Shown here: positions 1 to 12,900 of the stretch, one piece after another
Layout of the letters: each line of letters begins with the position of its first letter
Numbering within the stretch: position 1 is the stretch's first letter
Assembly (NCBI GenBank): GCA_911728435.2
Contig: OU452205.1
Location: 8,252,260 to 8,316,259 of the forward strand
DNA from: Apoderus coryli
Taxonomy: Eukaryota > Arthropoda > Insecta > Coleoptera > Attelabidae
Reading direction: 5' to 3'
Length of the DNA stretch: 64,000 nucleotides
Program-made: the position numbers and the translations under genes
Notes under the pieces: generated by a model
Told to the model about the DNA's origin: nothing
Databases searched by the model: none
Seen by the model: the letters and a program-made list of their open reading frames with translations, nothing else

Positions 1-356
1 AGGAAAAACTTTTTTATTTGTAAATTTAGAAGAAAAAGTCATTCTTTATAAAAACGTCTGCTTGTGTCGAAACTACAATTTCAAATACCAAATTTACGAT
101 TACTAGACAGGGTATATCAAAAATAACATTTTTAATGATTTTGATTTTTTTTGTTTTTTTTAATTTTATGAAAATATTTTCAAAACCGTGATTTATTACA
201 CCAATTGTGCAAAAACACTTTAAACTTTTTTCTCAAAGTGGTTAATTTCATAGCTACTATTAAAATAATAAAATTAAAAAAACAAGAAAATAAAAAGCAT
301 TAAAAATATAATTTTTTTTTTCTGAAGTAATCCATCTTCGAGAGGAGTTGAATGTG

Positions 357-627
357 TAAGACACAAATAAAAACAACGTCTACTCCACCAAACTATTCAT
401 ATATTATTATGCAATCAGCCTGCAACGCCAGACTTTCAGTTTGTATATGTTTATATAATCCATGCCATACTGTTTTTGACTTTAACTAAAATGACTGCGT
501 GACTGTTTATTATGAGCCAGTGATGATGGAAACTTAGTTTTCCGAAACATGTCTGGCGCTGCAGGCTGATTGCATAATAATATATGAATAGTTTGGTGGA
601 GTAGACGTTGTTTTTATTTGTGTCTTA
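357..627. repeat. Inverted repeat of about 77 bp with a hammerhead-like centre
   Basis: The left arm 357-433 and the right arm 551-627 are nearly perfect reverse complements (left starts TAAGACACAAATAAAAACAA). The spacer of about 117 bp carries a GATGATGG...GAAACATGTC motif that runs into the right arm. The unit sits between the foldback arms of the larger cluster and looks like a separate insertion. Confidence 0.8.
516..557 (+). ncRNA. Hammerhead-ribozyme-like motif, copy a (degenerate)
   Basis: Stem I GCCA (516-519) can pair with TGGC (554-557). The core is GTGATGA (520-526), with G where the hammerhead has C. Stem II pairs GGAAAC (528-533) with GTTTTCC (537-543) over a TTA loop, with one wobble or bulge. 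GAAAC (544-548) follows, then AT and GTC (551-553), which allows a 2-bp stem III and a GUC cleavage triplet. The layout is that of a minimal hammerhead, but the changed core base makes activity doubtful. This is a structural reading by eye. Confidence 0.4.
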
Positions 628-1939
628 AAAATATTATTTTTCATATACCCTGTATAGTAATCGTAAATTTGGTATTTGAATTTGTAGTTTTGACACAAGC
701 AGACGTTTTAATAAAGAATGACTTTTTCTTCTTCCAAACTCTATCCAATGTGTCCACGGATGGAGTTTGGAAGAGCAAAAACTTTTTTATTTGTAGATTT
801 AGAAGAAAAAGTCATTCTTTATAAAAACGTCTGCTTGTGTCAAAAATACAATTTCGAGTACGAAATTTACAATTACTATACAGGGTATATCAAAAATAAC
901 ATTTTTAATGATTTTGATTTCCTTGTTTTTTTTTTTTAAATTTTATTATTTTAATAGTAGCTATGAAATTAACCACTTTGAGAAAAAAGTTTATAAGTGT
1001 TTTTTTTTTCACAATTGGTGTAATAAATCAGGGCTTTGAAAATATTTTCATAAAATTAAAAAAAAAACAAAAAAATCAAAATCATTAAAAATGTTATTTT
1101 TGATATACCCTGTATAGTAATCGTAAATTTGGCATTTGAAATTGTAGTTTCGACACAAGCAGACGGTTTTATAAAGAATGCCTTTTTCTTCTAAATCGAC
1201 AAATAAAAAAGTTTTTCCTCTTCGAAACTATATCCGTCGATGTACATTCATAAGGAGTGTCCACAGGAAAAAAACTTGGACCTTGTCATCTTATTTTTCA
1301 ATTTCTGCTTTGTTTCCGAGATATGTATAAGGCTTCAGGTATTTTCTTAAAAAATCATATATACGTTAATAGTAAAATCAGGTAAATCTAATTATGGAAT
1401 AATATGTAAATAAAATTAAAATTGATTAAGAGGAACACGATAAAAAACCGGTTACCCATAATATTATTGATGAAATGGAATTAACAAATGCATGTTCATC
1501 TCACTCTCAGTAAAAAAATAACAAACCAAGCATTAATATATGAAAAAACAATCATGAGACATAGACAACAAGGTGGTCTATTGTTCAAAAAGTAGAAAAA
1601 TAAATAACCGAGCTACTGCTATCTTATTATTATTATTTTTTTCGCTAATTTGAATCTAGTTTTTATGAAAAATGAAAAAGGAGTTTATGATAGTCCGCGA
1701 GACAAAAGTGAAATACCACTCAGAAAAATCGAATAGTTTTAGGGACAAAACTTTAAAAAAAAATCGGTTGTGTCTCCCCAAAACTTTCCCGACAAGATAT
1801 ACCTAATATTATCTAAAATATATGACCTGCGTAACGAAACAGAATTTTAATAATAATTATTATTATAATTCTATTGTTTCCAATAAACTAACCTAACAAA
1901 CTTTAGTACTTTATTCAAAAATTAGAAATAAGAAATATT

Positions 1940-2005
1940 TACCAGAGCTTGGATTCGAACCCAGGACCTTCCGCATGCAAAGCGCACGCTCTATCAATAA
2001 GCCCA
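1940..2005 (-). repeat. tRNA-derived SINE head (Ala-TGC-like)
   Basis: On the minus strand the sequence has an A-box-like stretch with TAGAGCGTGCGC, an anticodon-loop-like TTTGCAT, and a B box GGTTCGAATCC. The acceptor stem cannot form, so this is a SINE head and not a working tRNA gene. A fragment of the foldback family described at 37245 lies about 130 bp further on. Confidence 0.6.
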
Positions 2006-2129
2006 AAAATCAGTTTTAAACAAATTAATGTTTCATCCATAAATAAACAGTACATTACCATCTAACTTGGATGTGCATTATTACCATACACTGTGTCCAA
2101 GATAAGATTATAAAAAAGCGTTATAAAAA

Positions 2130-2195
2130 ACTGAAAAGCACTTTCTCATTGTTACTTTTTGAGGAGAATAAGATAGCCTTTACAAATTGTGTGGC
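2130..2195 (+). repeat. Truncated copy of the AGCACTTTCTCATTGTTACT foldback family
   Basis: This stretch, with GTTACTTTTTGAGGAGAATA and AAGATAGCCTTTACAAATT, matches the left arm of the elements at 37245-38070 and 61540-62400. Only the beginning of the arm is present. Confidence 0.7.
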
Positions 2196-2199
2196 GCCG

Positions 2200-3460
2200 G
2201 ATTTAGAATTTAGATTTTGATATTTTTCTCACGGATAGTAAAGAATTATTTCGAAGTTTGGAGGACGTATGATCATTTGATTGTTATATCTCTATATTAT
2301 AGTTTTTTCTTTTGTTTTTAGATGTATGTATATGTTACTTTGTTAAATTTTTTTCCGTGATTGTTTTAGTTATTTTTTAGTTTTAAATGATTGCTCTGTA
2401 AATGAAAATTTCTGTTGAGCAATATGCTTTTATTATTTATTATTGTTACCATGTGAAGAGCGTAGTAGCCCTCACATTTGCTACCAGATCATCAACTTTT
2501 ATCCTATTTGTAATATAACGCGATGCACACTTGAGCAGTTTGGCTCAAAGTAAAAGCTTACTTGTGAAACACAACTTTAGACCTGATTGCTGATTGCCCC
2601 GCGAATGACAAGTGCCTTGCATAGTTATCACTCACTCTGCGAGCCAATCGTATTTCGTTTAGGCATTTATAATAAAATAATATTGTTCTTTTTTGTATTG
2701 GAGCATTAATGTCAAATTTGTGTTTTTTTTAAGAAAAAAATTATAACTCTGTAAGAGCGATGGTGGTTGAAGTCAGTTTAGTCGGCCAGGGTTATTAGTC
2801 GTCAATCGTTAATGGTCCCCCATTTCCAACATTTTATTTTGGTAAGCAATGTGCCGAACATTAGGTAGCTAGTGTTGTTTGATTTCAAATGGGGCATTAA
2901 AATTATTTTACAACCCAATTTCGCTCCATTCTCTCAGTAGTATGACAACATAGGTTATTACTCAGTATTTTTAAGTTGTTAGTAATTACGTCATTTGTTT
3001 TATCCTATAAAACTAATTATTTAAGTTATAAAAGTAAGTTATGTAGGATGGAGAAATGAACTTTTTATTTAATTTTGAAACGAACTTAAGATTGTAATCA
3101 TCGATCGATATCAAGGTGTTTAAAAAAGACACGGCATTATTTAAGGGGGCGATTTCATAGGTTATTTTATGAAAATAGTTCCTATAAACATTCGTCCGGA
3201 AATTCATTGTTTCCAATCTACAAGGTGTTAAAGTTTTTTTTTGTAAATAACGGTGTTTTTTAATGAAGTCCAATAGCTCCTTACTGATTTCTCTCAAATT
3301 TGGCAGTGTTGTTGCTAGAAATAGTGAGCTTATATGGCCCTAACTAGATCAAAATTATTGAGTCCACTGGCGTTAGGGGGAGATGCTTTGTGGGCTGGTT
3401 TTAATCATTGGTCCGTACTTCTTTCTTTAAAAACGATGTCAGAACGTTACAGTCAATAGT
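2200..3460. other. AT-rich stretch without a recognised gene
   Basis: No exon of the flanking NFAT gene or of a known transposon is evident. A 94-codon open frame on the minus strand (3013-3297) contains ETMNFRTNVYRNYFHKI and may be decayed transposon coding sequence, but I do not recognise it. Upstream NFAT exons could lie here undetected or be outside the window. Confidence 0.35.
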
Positions 3461-3469
3461 GACCGCTAT

Positions 3470-3765
3470 AGAGCCATGATTACTGCCTTTTTCGTTCATC
3501 AATTGAACAACCATGATGTGCAGGAGCTGTGGTTTCAACAAGACGGCGCAACATGTCACACAGCTCGTGCCACAATAATTGATTTATTGAAGGAAACGTT
3601 TGCTAACCGCATAGTTTCACGTTTCGGACCCGTGAATTGGCCTTCAAGATCGTGCGATTTAACGCCGCTAGATTATTTTCTGTGGGGATATGTGAAGTCG
3701 CTAGTATACGCCGATAAGCCCGAATCGATTGACCACTTGGAGGACAACATTCGCCTATATGTTGT
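3470..3765 (+). mobile_element. mariner-like transposase, C-terminal fragment
   Basis: The translation holds the catalytic-domain signatures WFQQDGATCHTA and WPSRSCDLTPLDYFLWGYVK, followed by YADKPESIDHLEDNI. These are typical of Tc1/mariner DDE transposases. The second and third acidic residues (in QDG and CDL) are separated by 37 residues, unlike the 34 of classical mariner. No N-terminal DNA-binding region is seen, and homology ends near 3765, where the frame runs into unrelated sequence. It is a dead fragment just upstream of an NFAT exon. Confidence 0.75.
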
Positions 3766-3955
3766 CGTGGTCTTGATCGTCAGTGTTGTCAGTAAAACTC
3801 CGATTTCGTAAAATTTGCTGTTGGACTTGTTCAATTGCCTTTTGCATTTAAGCACTTTCAATCCCGCGCACTTGCATCTATTTTGGGTGAATGAGAAATT
3901 GTTAGTGTTTACACTAGATTAATTTAATATTGTAATGTTTTTTCTTTTTGTTTAG

Positions 3956-6900
3956 ATTAATTCGGACTGCCCCAAATGCTTCCGCTCCATCATTTAGTAT
4001 ATCAAGTGGTAGTGGTAGTTCAGTAAGAGCAGCACCACAGTGTGCTCCGTTAGCTAGTCGACAGGCATCAGCTCTACCAATACCTTTGACAACGCAGTTG
4101 TCAGCATGCTCACGATACGGTAAGCTTGGACATACATATTATGAAAACATTCTATTAAAACTACCCATTATTGAACGCCTTCTTGCTTGCTGCGGATATG
4201 ATTTACGTGACACAATTATCATGAACTCAGAGGTGATGCCATCTATTTGCCTTCACGAACAAAAACGGATATGGTCTACGATTCCGTTGGCTGCTGTGTT
4301 CCTATTAGCTGTCAGAAGATTCGATTTTATGATATTTTTGATCTTTTTGGCACGAATAGTCAATTTTGACGTGGTGTTAGGACTTTTAAATAAAATTAAT
4401 TGATCTCACGTTTCCCTGATAGTGTTATAGCATACCAGCAATAACTTAGTTCTGATCCAGAAAGAGAGCATCAGCCGAATTTTTACAGCGGTGTAAATGT
4501 TCCAGTCGACGGTTGATGAATACATTTTTACATGTGCCCGAACCATGTTTGGTAGCAGTTATTCCACTCTGTTGATACAGTTGAAATTGCTTTTTTGAAG
4601 GCATGAGCTGTTTCTTCTGAAACCTTTGACCGCGCAGTCCATTCTTGATTTTCGGAATGATAAAGAAAGCGTTGGGATGGGGATCGTCTAACAAATCATC
4701 GTTTTGTTGCTTTAAAAATTCAATAATTGTCCGTTGTCTTGTCTCTTGTGAATTTCACGATGACATCTAGCAAATAAATGGTTGTATACCAATCGGACGT
4801 AACAGTTCTTTTATCAGACAGAGGCACTTTTGCTCTATGACCTTGCGAGCATCTTTTTGAAGACACTTTGAGAACGTATGAATTTTGTCGGCTTTTCTTC
4901 ATGTGGGAATACCCAAACAGTTCAGTGACGTTTATTTTCGAGTTCTTAAGAGTAAATTTGTCAATGTTCTACATGTTTTAATAGTTTCTGCGTCGAAACG
5001 ACCTAGGCAACAGTAACACGGATAGTGGCGCCCTCTATGTCTCACCATGCACAACTAACAACACAGTCTTTGTAATATGCAGTTCAAATTTGTTTTATAC
5101 CTAAATATTGTTCAATTACCGTAGGTGATATATCGTTAACAATAGTTAAGCAACCTGAACAACAGCATAGAGCTCGTTATCAAACTGAAGGTAGCAGAGG
5201 TGCTGTTAAAGATCGAGAAGGAAATGGTTTTCCTGTTGTGCAATTGAAGGAATATTTCCTGCCCACAACGTTGGAGGTAAATTTCATATTAAATTCTTAT
5301 CAATACGTATTTTACGGCAGCATGATGAAAGTATTTTCATATTAATTTAAGGGATGAAGTGTAAGTCAATTGGTAATTGGTTTCTTATAATGATAAACTC
5401 TAATATGAAGGTACTTTCCTATTTTTAAAGAAACAATTTTCTATGGCTATGCCTAATTAAGTTGTTATAAATCGTTTTAACTATAATTTCTCTTCAGGTA
5501 TTTATTGGTACAGATGTAGACAAAGTAGCACCCCACATGTTCTATCAGGCATGTAAAGTGAGTGGTAAGAATTCCACACCTTGCACGGAAAAGAAAATCG
5601 ACGGTACATGTGTGATAGAATTAGGGTTGGATCCATCAAAAGATATGAGCGCTATCTGTGACTGTGTAGGTATATTGAAAGAGAGAAATGTGGATGTTGA
5701 GCATCGATTTCCCGATCATTTGAGCAACAGGAGTAAGAAGAAATCGACGCGATGTCGAATGATATTTAGAACAACCATTACGCATGATAATGGTACGCAG
5801 GAGACGTTACAAGTCTGTTCACAGCCTATAGTTTGCAGTAAGTATAAAGTTGATTTTATACAACAATTATTTCTTTTTTACATGAATGCTATTGCACTTC
5901 TAGTTTCATTAACTTAAACCACATAACACACATAATATAAGGGAAACGGCCGTACTAATATTTGGGAACTGTTTGCAGCGTTGCAGTGGTTGTCGACAAC
6001 AACTAATTTTATAATTTACAGGATTCTTGAATTAAGTTGCAAAGACGTAATAAAGTTTGTGTATTAACTGATAGATAGCGCCAAATTTATTTTAAATTAT
6101 TTGCCAGGAAATTTGAAAATTAACTATTATGGTCGTCAAAAAAAAAAACTAGGACTTCAAGATCATTTCATAAGATGGAAATGTGAATACAGCATAATTT
6201 TTTTTTAACTATGTCATTCTCATTTCAGTTAATAACCTTGAATGTTCTAGTTTTTTTTAGTAACGACCGTACTACCTCTATTCCCCGATTTCAGTAAAAT
6301 AGTTTCTAAATCCAAATGTTTTGTCATAAAAAAGTTTGAAGGATCCTTCCCACTCTTGTTACCTAGATTCTTTTTTTCGAGAATACTGTTTTAGATAAGG
6401 CAACGATCTCAGTTAAAACACATCCACTAAACATTTCTTAAAACTAAACATTTGAACTTAGTATCTACTTTATTGAAATCAGAGTATAGTGGTTCATGTA
6501 ACATAGATTTAAATAATGAAAAAAAAAACAAACAACTTTGAAATTTGCTCTATTAATGAATTTTTACATCATGTGTAGGTTCGAAATAATTGTAGGTATA
6601 CATAACAGGAACCACTCGTAAAACAATACAAAAATATAATCAGAAACATGTTTATCACAAACGAAATAGGTATTTCAGATGTATTATTTCGGGTGATAAT
6701 TCATTTAAAACTAGATTATTAATATTAGTAAGCCATTCACGCATAAGATTTGAATCCTTATCGGGAAATCTATGTTGTTTACTGGTTCTATCCACATACC
6801 CAGGCACTAAACACTTATTCCACCCATTACAACTATCTTAAAGTTGCAGCAGGAGGCACGTGAACAACAAGTACAGCAATAGCTTTCCACAAAATTGCAC

Positions 6901-9900
6901 AATAATAATATAAAGAGGATTTATAATATTCTAAGACTTTTTTAACTACAAAACAATGAATTTTTTTAACCTTCTTCTTCTGGTTGACAATTGACAGGAC
7001 TGACAGAACGCAGTTACGGGCAGCCGGCAGGCAGAGTTCTTTAAGTTTCGACTCCAACGCCATGCAACGTCTGTATACGGAACTAATATTACTGTCCAAG
7101 GTTGTACATCTACGTTTCCCTTATATTGTGTGTGTTATGTGACTTAAACTTAACTTTAAAAAGGTATGCTGTTAGTTTGCTTAGAGGTTTTAGTACAGAA
7201 CTTCCTCTCCATGTTCCAACAACACTAGTGGTTGTTGTCACCAATTAATATAATAATAATAATAATAATCCGTTTATTTGCAACACAATACATAACTATA
7301 TAATTTCAGTATAAAGCAAAACAAAAAACAAGCCGTTTTAGCCCAATACAGAAATACCAATCCTTGTCCATGCCCTACATCTCGCTTTAACATTTGTCGC
7401 TGCCTCTCAGAAAAGTAGAATTATATCAGGCGACTGTTATCTTTGTAATTTTAAATGGAATCCGTAGCGCAGGGCATGTATGGCCAAAAAAGAGTTTGTG
7501 GCATCGATAATAATAATACTGATTCACTCGCTAACGAGTATGAACCCTAAGATGGCAAAACAGACCGAGTCTCGAGTCAGACCATTTCCCTTCAATGCTG
7601 TCTCTTCACATCCTCATGTCGTCGATGCTGCTCCTCAAAAACTTCATCGGCCTCTCAAATGGTATGCCTCCATCTTGGTCTATCGTTCGCGATCTGCTCC
7701 CCGTTGTTCTTCACATCTAAGCCACACTTCTTCATGTTGGTATTAAGAACTTCCTTGTACCTCTTTTGCTGCGCTCCTTGATTTCGTGAGCCGATCTTAA
7801 GATTCTCTTTGGAAGGCGCTCCGTTGGCATGCGGACAACGTGGCCAGTCCATCGCAGCTGGTGCCTGACAATCCTCGCCTCAATGCTAGTTGTTTCAGCT
7901 TCGTCCAGAACGCTGATGATGATTTTTAAATGCCTCCGATAAGTGGACCAAGACTCACATCTATACGTACGGGTAGGAACTACAATAGGATTATACACTC
8001 GCAACTTGGTTCGAACGTCGATATTATACGTACTTATTTAAAATTATTAATAGTACGATATTTGATAATATTACATTAGAGACAATGCGCATCTCAGTAC
8101 TGTCTTCAAGGACTCTCATGAAAAAGAATTTAACTTTTAGTCTGGAAACCCCTAGGACTAACTATCAATACAGAACACCAATTTCGATGATGTCAAGGAA
8201 TTATAATGAGGTGCAAAATTGCTGTGACATTTTTTATGGTTGTTTAAGAAAATTTAAGAAATCAATTATCTCTGAATTAATTTCAGGGTAATTCGATTAT
8301 TAGAAATTGTATTTTTTTTTTCGATTTTTTTTTCTTGTTTTTGTTTAGTTTTTTCATATATTATATTTTAGTTTTAAGTTTTATTCTTTGTTTTTTTTGT
8401 TGGTAATATTATGTTGTTGTTGCAAATAAATAAAATAAATAAATTGCGATTATCGAAGACTCTCGTCCTCAGACAAGCAATGCACAAAATAATACTCGTG
8501 TATTTTTTCTTTCAGCTCAGCCACCAGGTGTTCCAGAAATTTGTAAAAAATCCTTAACATCATGTCCAGCGAGCGGAGGTTTAGAATTGTTTGTACTGGG
8601 TAAAAATTTTCTGAAAGACACCAAGGTAATTTTTCAACAGTATGAAGATGGTAGAGTGAATTGGGAGCAGTCTGTTGCACCCGATAAGGAATATTTACAG
8701 CAAGTATGTATTTTTGATTACTAAAATTATTATCACTATAGCGCTAGGGCTACATTTCTTTTTTCTGAAAAGGAATCGTATAAGCAGTAATTGCTTTATG
8801 TTCTAAAAAGTAGACGAATTAATTATTTTAAGATACTCTCTGTGTTCTCAATTGTTGTTTTTAACTATTTTACTATTTAATTAAACAACCATACTTTTAG
8901 ATTGTATTTATTATTAATGTGAGAAATTGTATAAAACATATATGAAGTGCAAAGAATACAAGCATTGAATTATGAAGTTACTTACTGTCTAAAAACAATG
9001 TCACCAACAACATAGAAAATAAAGAACTAAAACTACAATGTTGCCTCATTTACATAAAAGGAAGAACAGAAATGTGGACGGATTTTAGCGATCTACAACA
9101 TCAATTTCTAATTCTAATATTTAGACATTAGCACAATCATTTTCCTTATTTTAGATGGAGCACCTTATATTTGATGGTCTATTAAACTCGATTAATATTC
9201 CTTCTTTTGAATTAATTCTTTAAAATTAATTGAATACACAACAACAAATATTTTTACTGATGATTCATTATCTCTAGTGTTTCGCTCTGCTTATCTCTTA
9301 TCAATATAATTTAGTGTTAATTAACCATGTTCTTTTTGTTTCAGACACACTTTGTGTGTGTTATACCGCCCTACCGCTTGCCTGACATAACCGAACCGGT
9401 ATCGGTGAGGTTATGTGTGGTATCCAGTGGTAAAACTAGTGAAACACATCAGTTTGTATATACTCCCGTTAACGGGTCTATGCTCAGCGGTGAGTTTTTA
9501 TTACAATGCTATTACAACAATGTTTTTACTATAGTTTGGCTTAATATCATTGTTTTGATTTAAATCAATTTGGCTAAGGGTTTATTATATTTTTAATGGA
9601 CTTGTTATGAAAATTAGGAATTGAGTTTACAACATTGGTACTTGGTTATTGGCGTTATGATCATTTGGATATTATTTAAAAAAATTAACATTGCTTTTGT
9701 AATGTTAGGTGAAGATATTTTGGAATTTATTAATTTTAAAGTTCATTTCATTCTTAAAATATACTAACCGCGTTTTATGCAATAGTTTTACTTCTGTCTA
9801 AAACTTTTATGACAGAACGGTTAATTTTAGAAGAGATAATAGCTAAAAATTAACCGTCGTTTGTTATTAGTGATTTGTTTTAATTTTTGTGTTCTGTTTA

Positions 9901-12900
9901 TAAAAAATAATATTAATTTATTTCATATGTTCATGAAATAAACTATTTAAAAAATAAATGTTGCATGTGAATAAGCAAGCAAACACATTTTACAAAAGTT
10001 AAGTTATTGTAAATTTGTTCGGAAAATATACATATACATAATTGGCATTAAAATAATTTACTACAATTATTAGAAACAAAAAAACTATAATCATACAAAA
10101 ATTAAAAAAAAACTATATTGGAAGGATGTTATAAAAAAACCCTTAATTTTTTATAACTAAATCATCTATTGATTAGAATCAACTATAATTGATTTACTAA
10201 TGTTACATATTTATTTATATTTTTAATCGTTTGTTTTATTTAATTATTAAAATCACGATTATTTTCGAGTTCAATATTATTCTTTTAATCTCTGAAACTC
10301 TCATTGTATTTAAATGGACTGTAATTTTATTTTTAAATTACTAAAATAATATAAACCTTACCATTCACAATAAAATTTGTTTTATCGCAATTTTGGAACT
10401 TTAAAAATAATCAATTCCATGATAAACACCATTTTCATGTCTATAATTTGTTGGGTTGATTCTAGTGAAAATTTTGAATGTTTGAGTAATCACATATAAT
10501 TTATTCAAATGGTTTGTTATACCTATAATCTTTAATCTCATAAAAAAAGTGTATAGTTTGTATTTTTAAATTTATTTCATATTTTTAATTAGAGATATAT
10601 AATTCTTTCTAATAATATAAATTTTATCTAATATTTGTATTGCATTGATTTTTAAATTGGTATAAATATTCATAAGAAAATAAATATTAACATGGAAAAT
10701 TAAATTAACATATATTCGTTCAAATATTTGTTTAAAATATTAATAGTGATTTATTAATGTATCCCAATAGAGATAGATACATATATCTTAGGTAAAAGAA
10801 GTCATTGATAAGTTATATATTATGATGTATGAGTGGTTGTTTGGTGTGTATTGTTAACTTTTGGTTGGTTTTACAAAATTCGCAATCAATTTAAAACTGA
10901 GCTTTATCCCGTGGTATACTTCCAGACCACTTCGAACAAAGCCCCGAAAGTCAATAAGATATTCTGCAAGCAACTGCTTACAATGATAGTAGGGTCTAAT
11001 TTTACATCATCATCTCTTAAAAATGCTATTTGATGAAAATATCAATATATTTTCACAAAAATGCCATTAAAAAACTGTAATACATAATTATATAATATCC
11101 AATGCATTCCTTTTCTTAGTATATTTATCATCAACTAGGCTGTATTAACTTACTGCATAATACCACTCATGATGTCTACCAGGTAGGCGAAACATGTCTG
11201 GTTCTTCAATAATTGACCTAACTTTATTTGGTTATTAAAGATATTTTGTGGATATGACTCTTTTCAGTTGTTCCTTAAGATAATGTGATATTCAGCGTTG
11301 AACTATTCAACTACAAATTATTATTACTGCCTGATTTAATCAAAATAATGTTAAACTTAATTGTCATAGAGCTCCTCTATTGATTATAGCAAAAAAAGCT
11401 TTCTAGAGCTTAATGTTGCCATCATCAGCCGTAAATGTCGAGTTGATATTACCACTTGCGAATTAAGAAATATTTTTTATATTATTGTTGAAAAGAAATA
11501 AACTATGATCTATGATTCACAAGTAGGAAGAATTATTATTAAAAAAGTTTGATATTAATTAGGCGTAAGCTCAAATTTTTAAACAAACATCTAAAGATAG
11601 AATTGGCATATTTGTGATTACTTATTTCATCGGCGAGAATTAAATAAAAATGCTTTGTTATCCATATTATTACTCATCTAGTAATAGTAATCGATATTGG
11701 CCATAGCTTGTGACATCTACCATAAGAATACTGTAAAAGAAAATATTTTAAATCATTTTTAATATTATAATCAATAGAGGAGGTGTCGTCTGAGTTTCAT
11801 TCCAATTAACGTTGGAGTCCATTCAGTTAGATAGATTTTTTCAATTGAATATTAAGTTTTACGATCCTACTTAATTTTCAATTACGCAAAATTTTTTCAA
11901 AACTGTTCTAATTGAAACAAATTTTTCTACTCGTTATTTAGTTTATATCAGTCTTGTTTTTCAACACCATGCCATAGGTCTGCTGAATCAAAATGATGAG
12001 TCCTGGTATGTGGTATGTGCAAGATTGAGAAGAATGTATTGTGTGTTTGATATAATTGATTATATGCTTGTTGGATAAAGTTAAGGGAAGTTTGTCAAAA
12101 TTTGATCACTCACTAGTATTAGAATTAATTTTTGATAATTGGTTGTTAGACTTTTTTAATAAAAATCAAAACAATGATCTAAAATTAAGCCATTCTGTGT
12201 ACCAAGCATGCATTACGATTAATAAAATATGTTAAAAAAGCTTTACACATTAGTATTTGTCAAATCAATCACTCTTTTTGAATCTATTTTAAATTTAAAG
12301 TTTTTGGAAATATAATTTATATGTATGTATTGCTTTTTTAACAAGCACTGGAAAACTGTTAATTAATTTATTATATTATTTTATTTTTATTATTTGGAAT
12401 ATAAATTCATTCATTCATTATTTGTTTGTACATTATAATTTTAGTTTATAATGGGTCTTTAACAGATTTCCAGTTGAGTTATGTTTAGTTTTAAGTAACG
12501 ACAAATATGTGCTAAAATGTGATTGTATATATGTGAGAATAATACCTAAATAAGATAAAAAAAAATCATTTCAGATAAAGGTATTGTGAATGGGTGATTC
12601 TGTGCGAGATATTGGTAAGGTAGGCATTATGGATGAATGTTTAGCACATAGCATGTTGTATATTTGATTTTGTTTAAAAAGCTGCATTATTGTATGTTTT
12701 GTTCCATACTTTTTTTGTTTTCTTTAATTATTTAATGATTTATATATTTATTTAATTAATACCTAAACAAATTTTTTATATTTTGGTCATGAATAAAAAA
12801 TAATGCAGCTTGAATATACATTAATTTTTGAAACAACAAAAAATAATTTTTTAATGAGAAAATTTTCACCCAAACCTTTTTGTGTTTTATTTAGGACTCG

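Larger units (their letters stand above)
1..1225. repeat. Cluster of foldback (MITE-like) elements in four arms
   Basis: Four related arms alternate in orientation: forward at about 1-180, reverse at about 630-745, forward at about 765-960 and reverse at about 1020-1225. Each carries a block with ACAGGGTATATCAAAAATA next to a block with AGACG and CTTGTGTC. The left edge is cut by the window start. The pattern fits two tandem foldback elements, or one inserted into another, with TACAGGG-type ends as in many mariner-derived MITEs. No coding capacity is visible; short open frames here are by-products of the repeats. Confidence 0.75.

Noticed and set aside
1940..2005. Possible tRNA-Ala gene on the minus strand
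   Set aside because: A and B boxes are good, but the acceptor stem cannot pair; it is better read as a SINE head.
4120..4403. Continuation of the first visible NFAT exon as a longer open frame
   Set aside because: The frame past 4119 does not resemble NFAT, while the GTAAGC donor at 4120 joins in phase to the conserved exon at 5125.
6833..7099. 88-codon minus-strand open frame
   Set aside because: No recognisable motif or splice context; could be chance in intron DNA.
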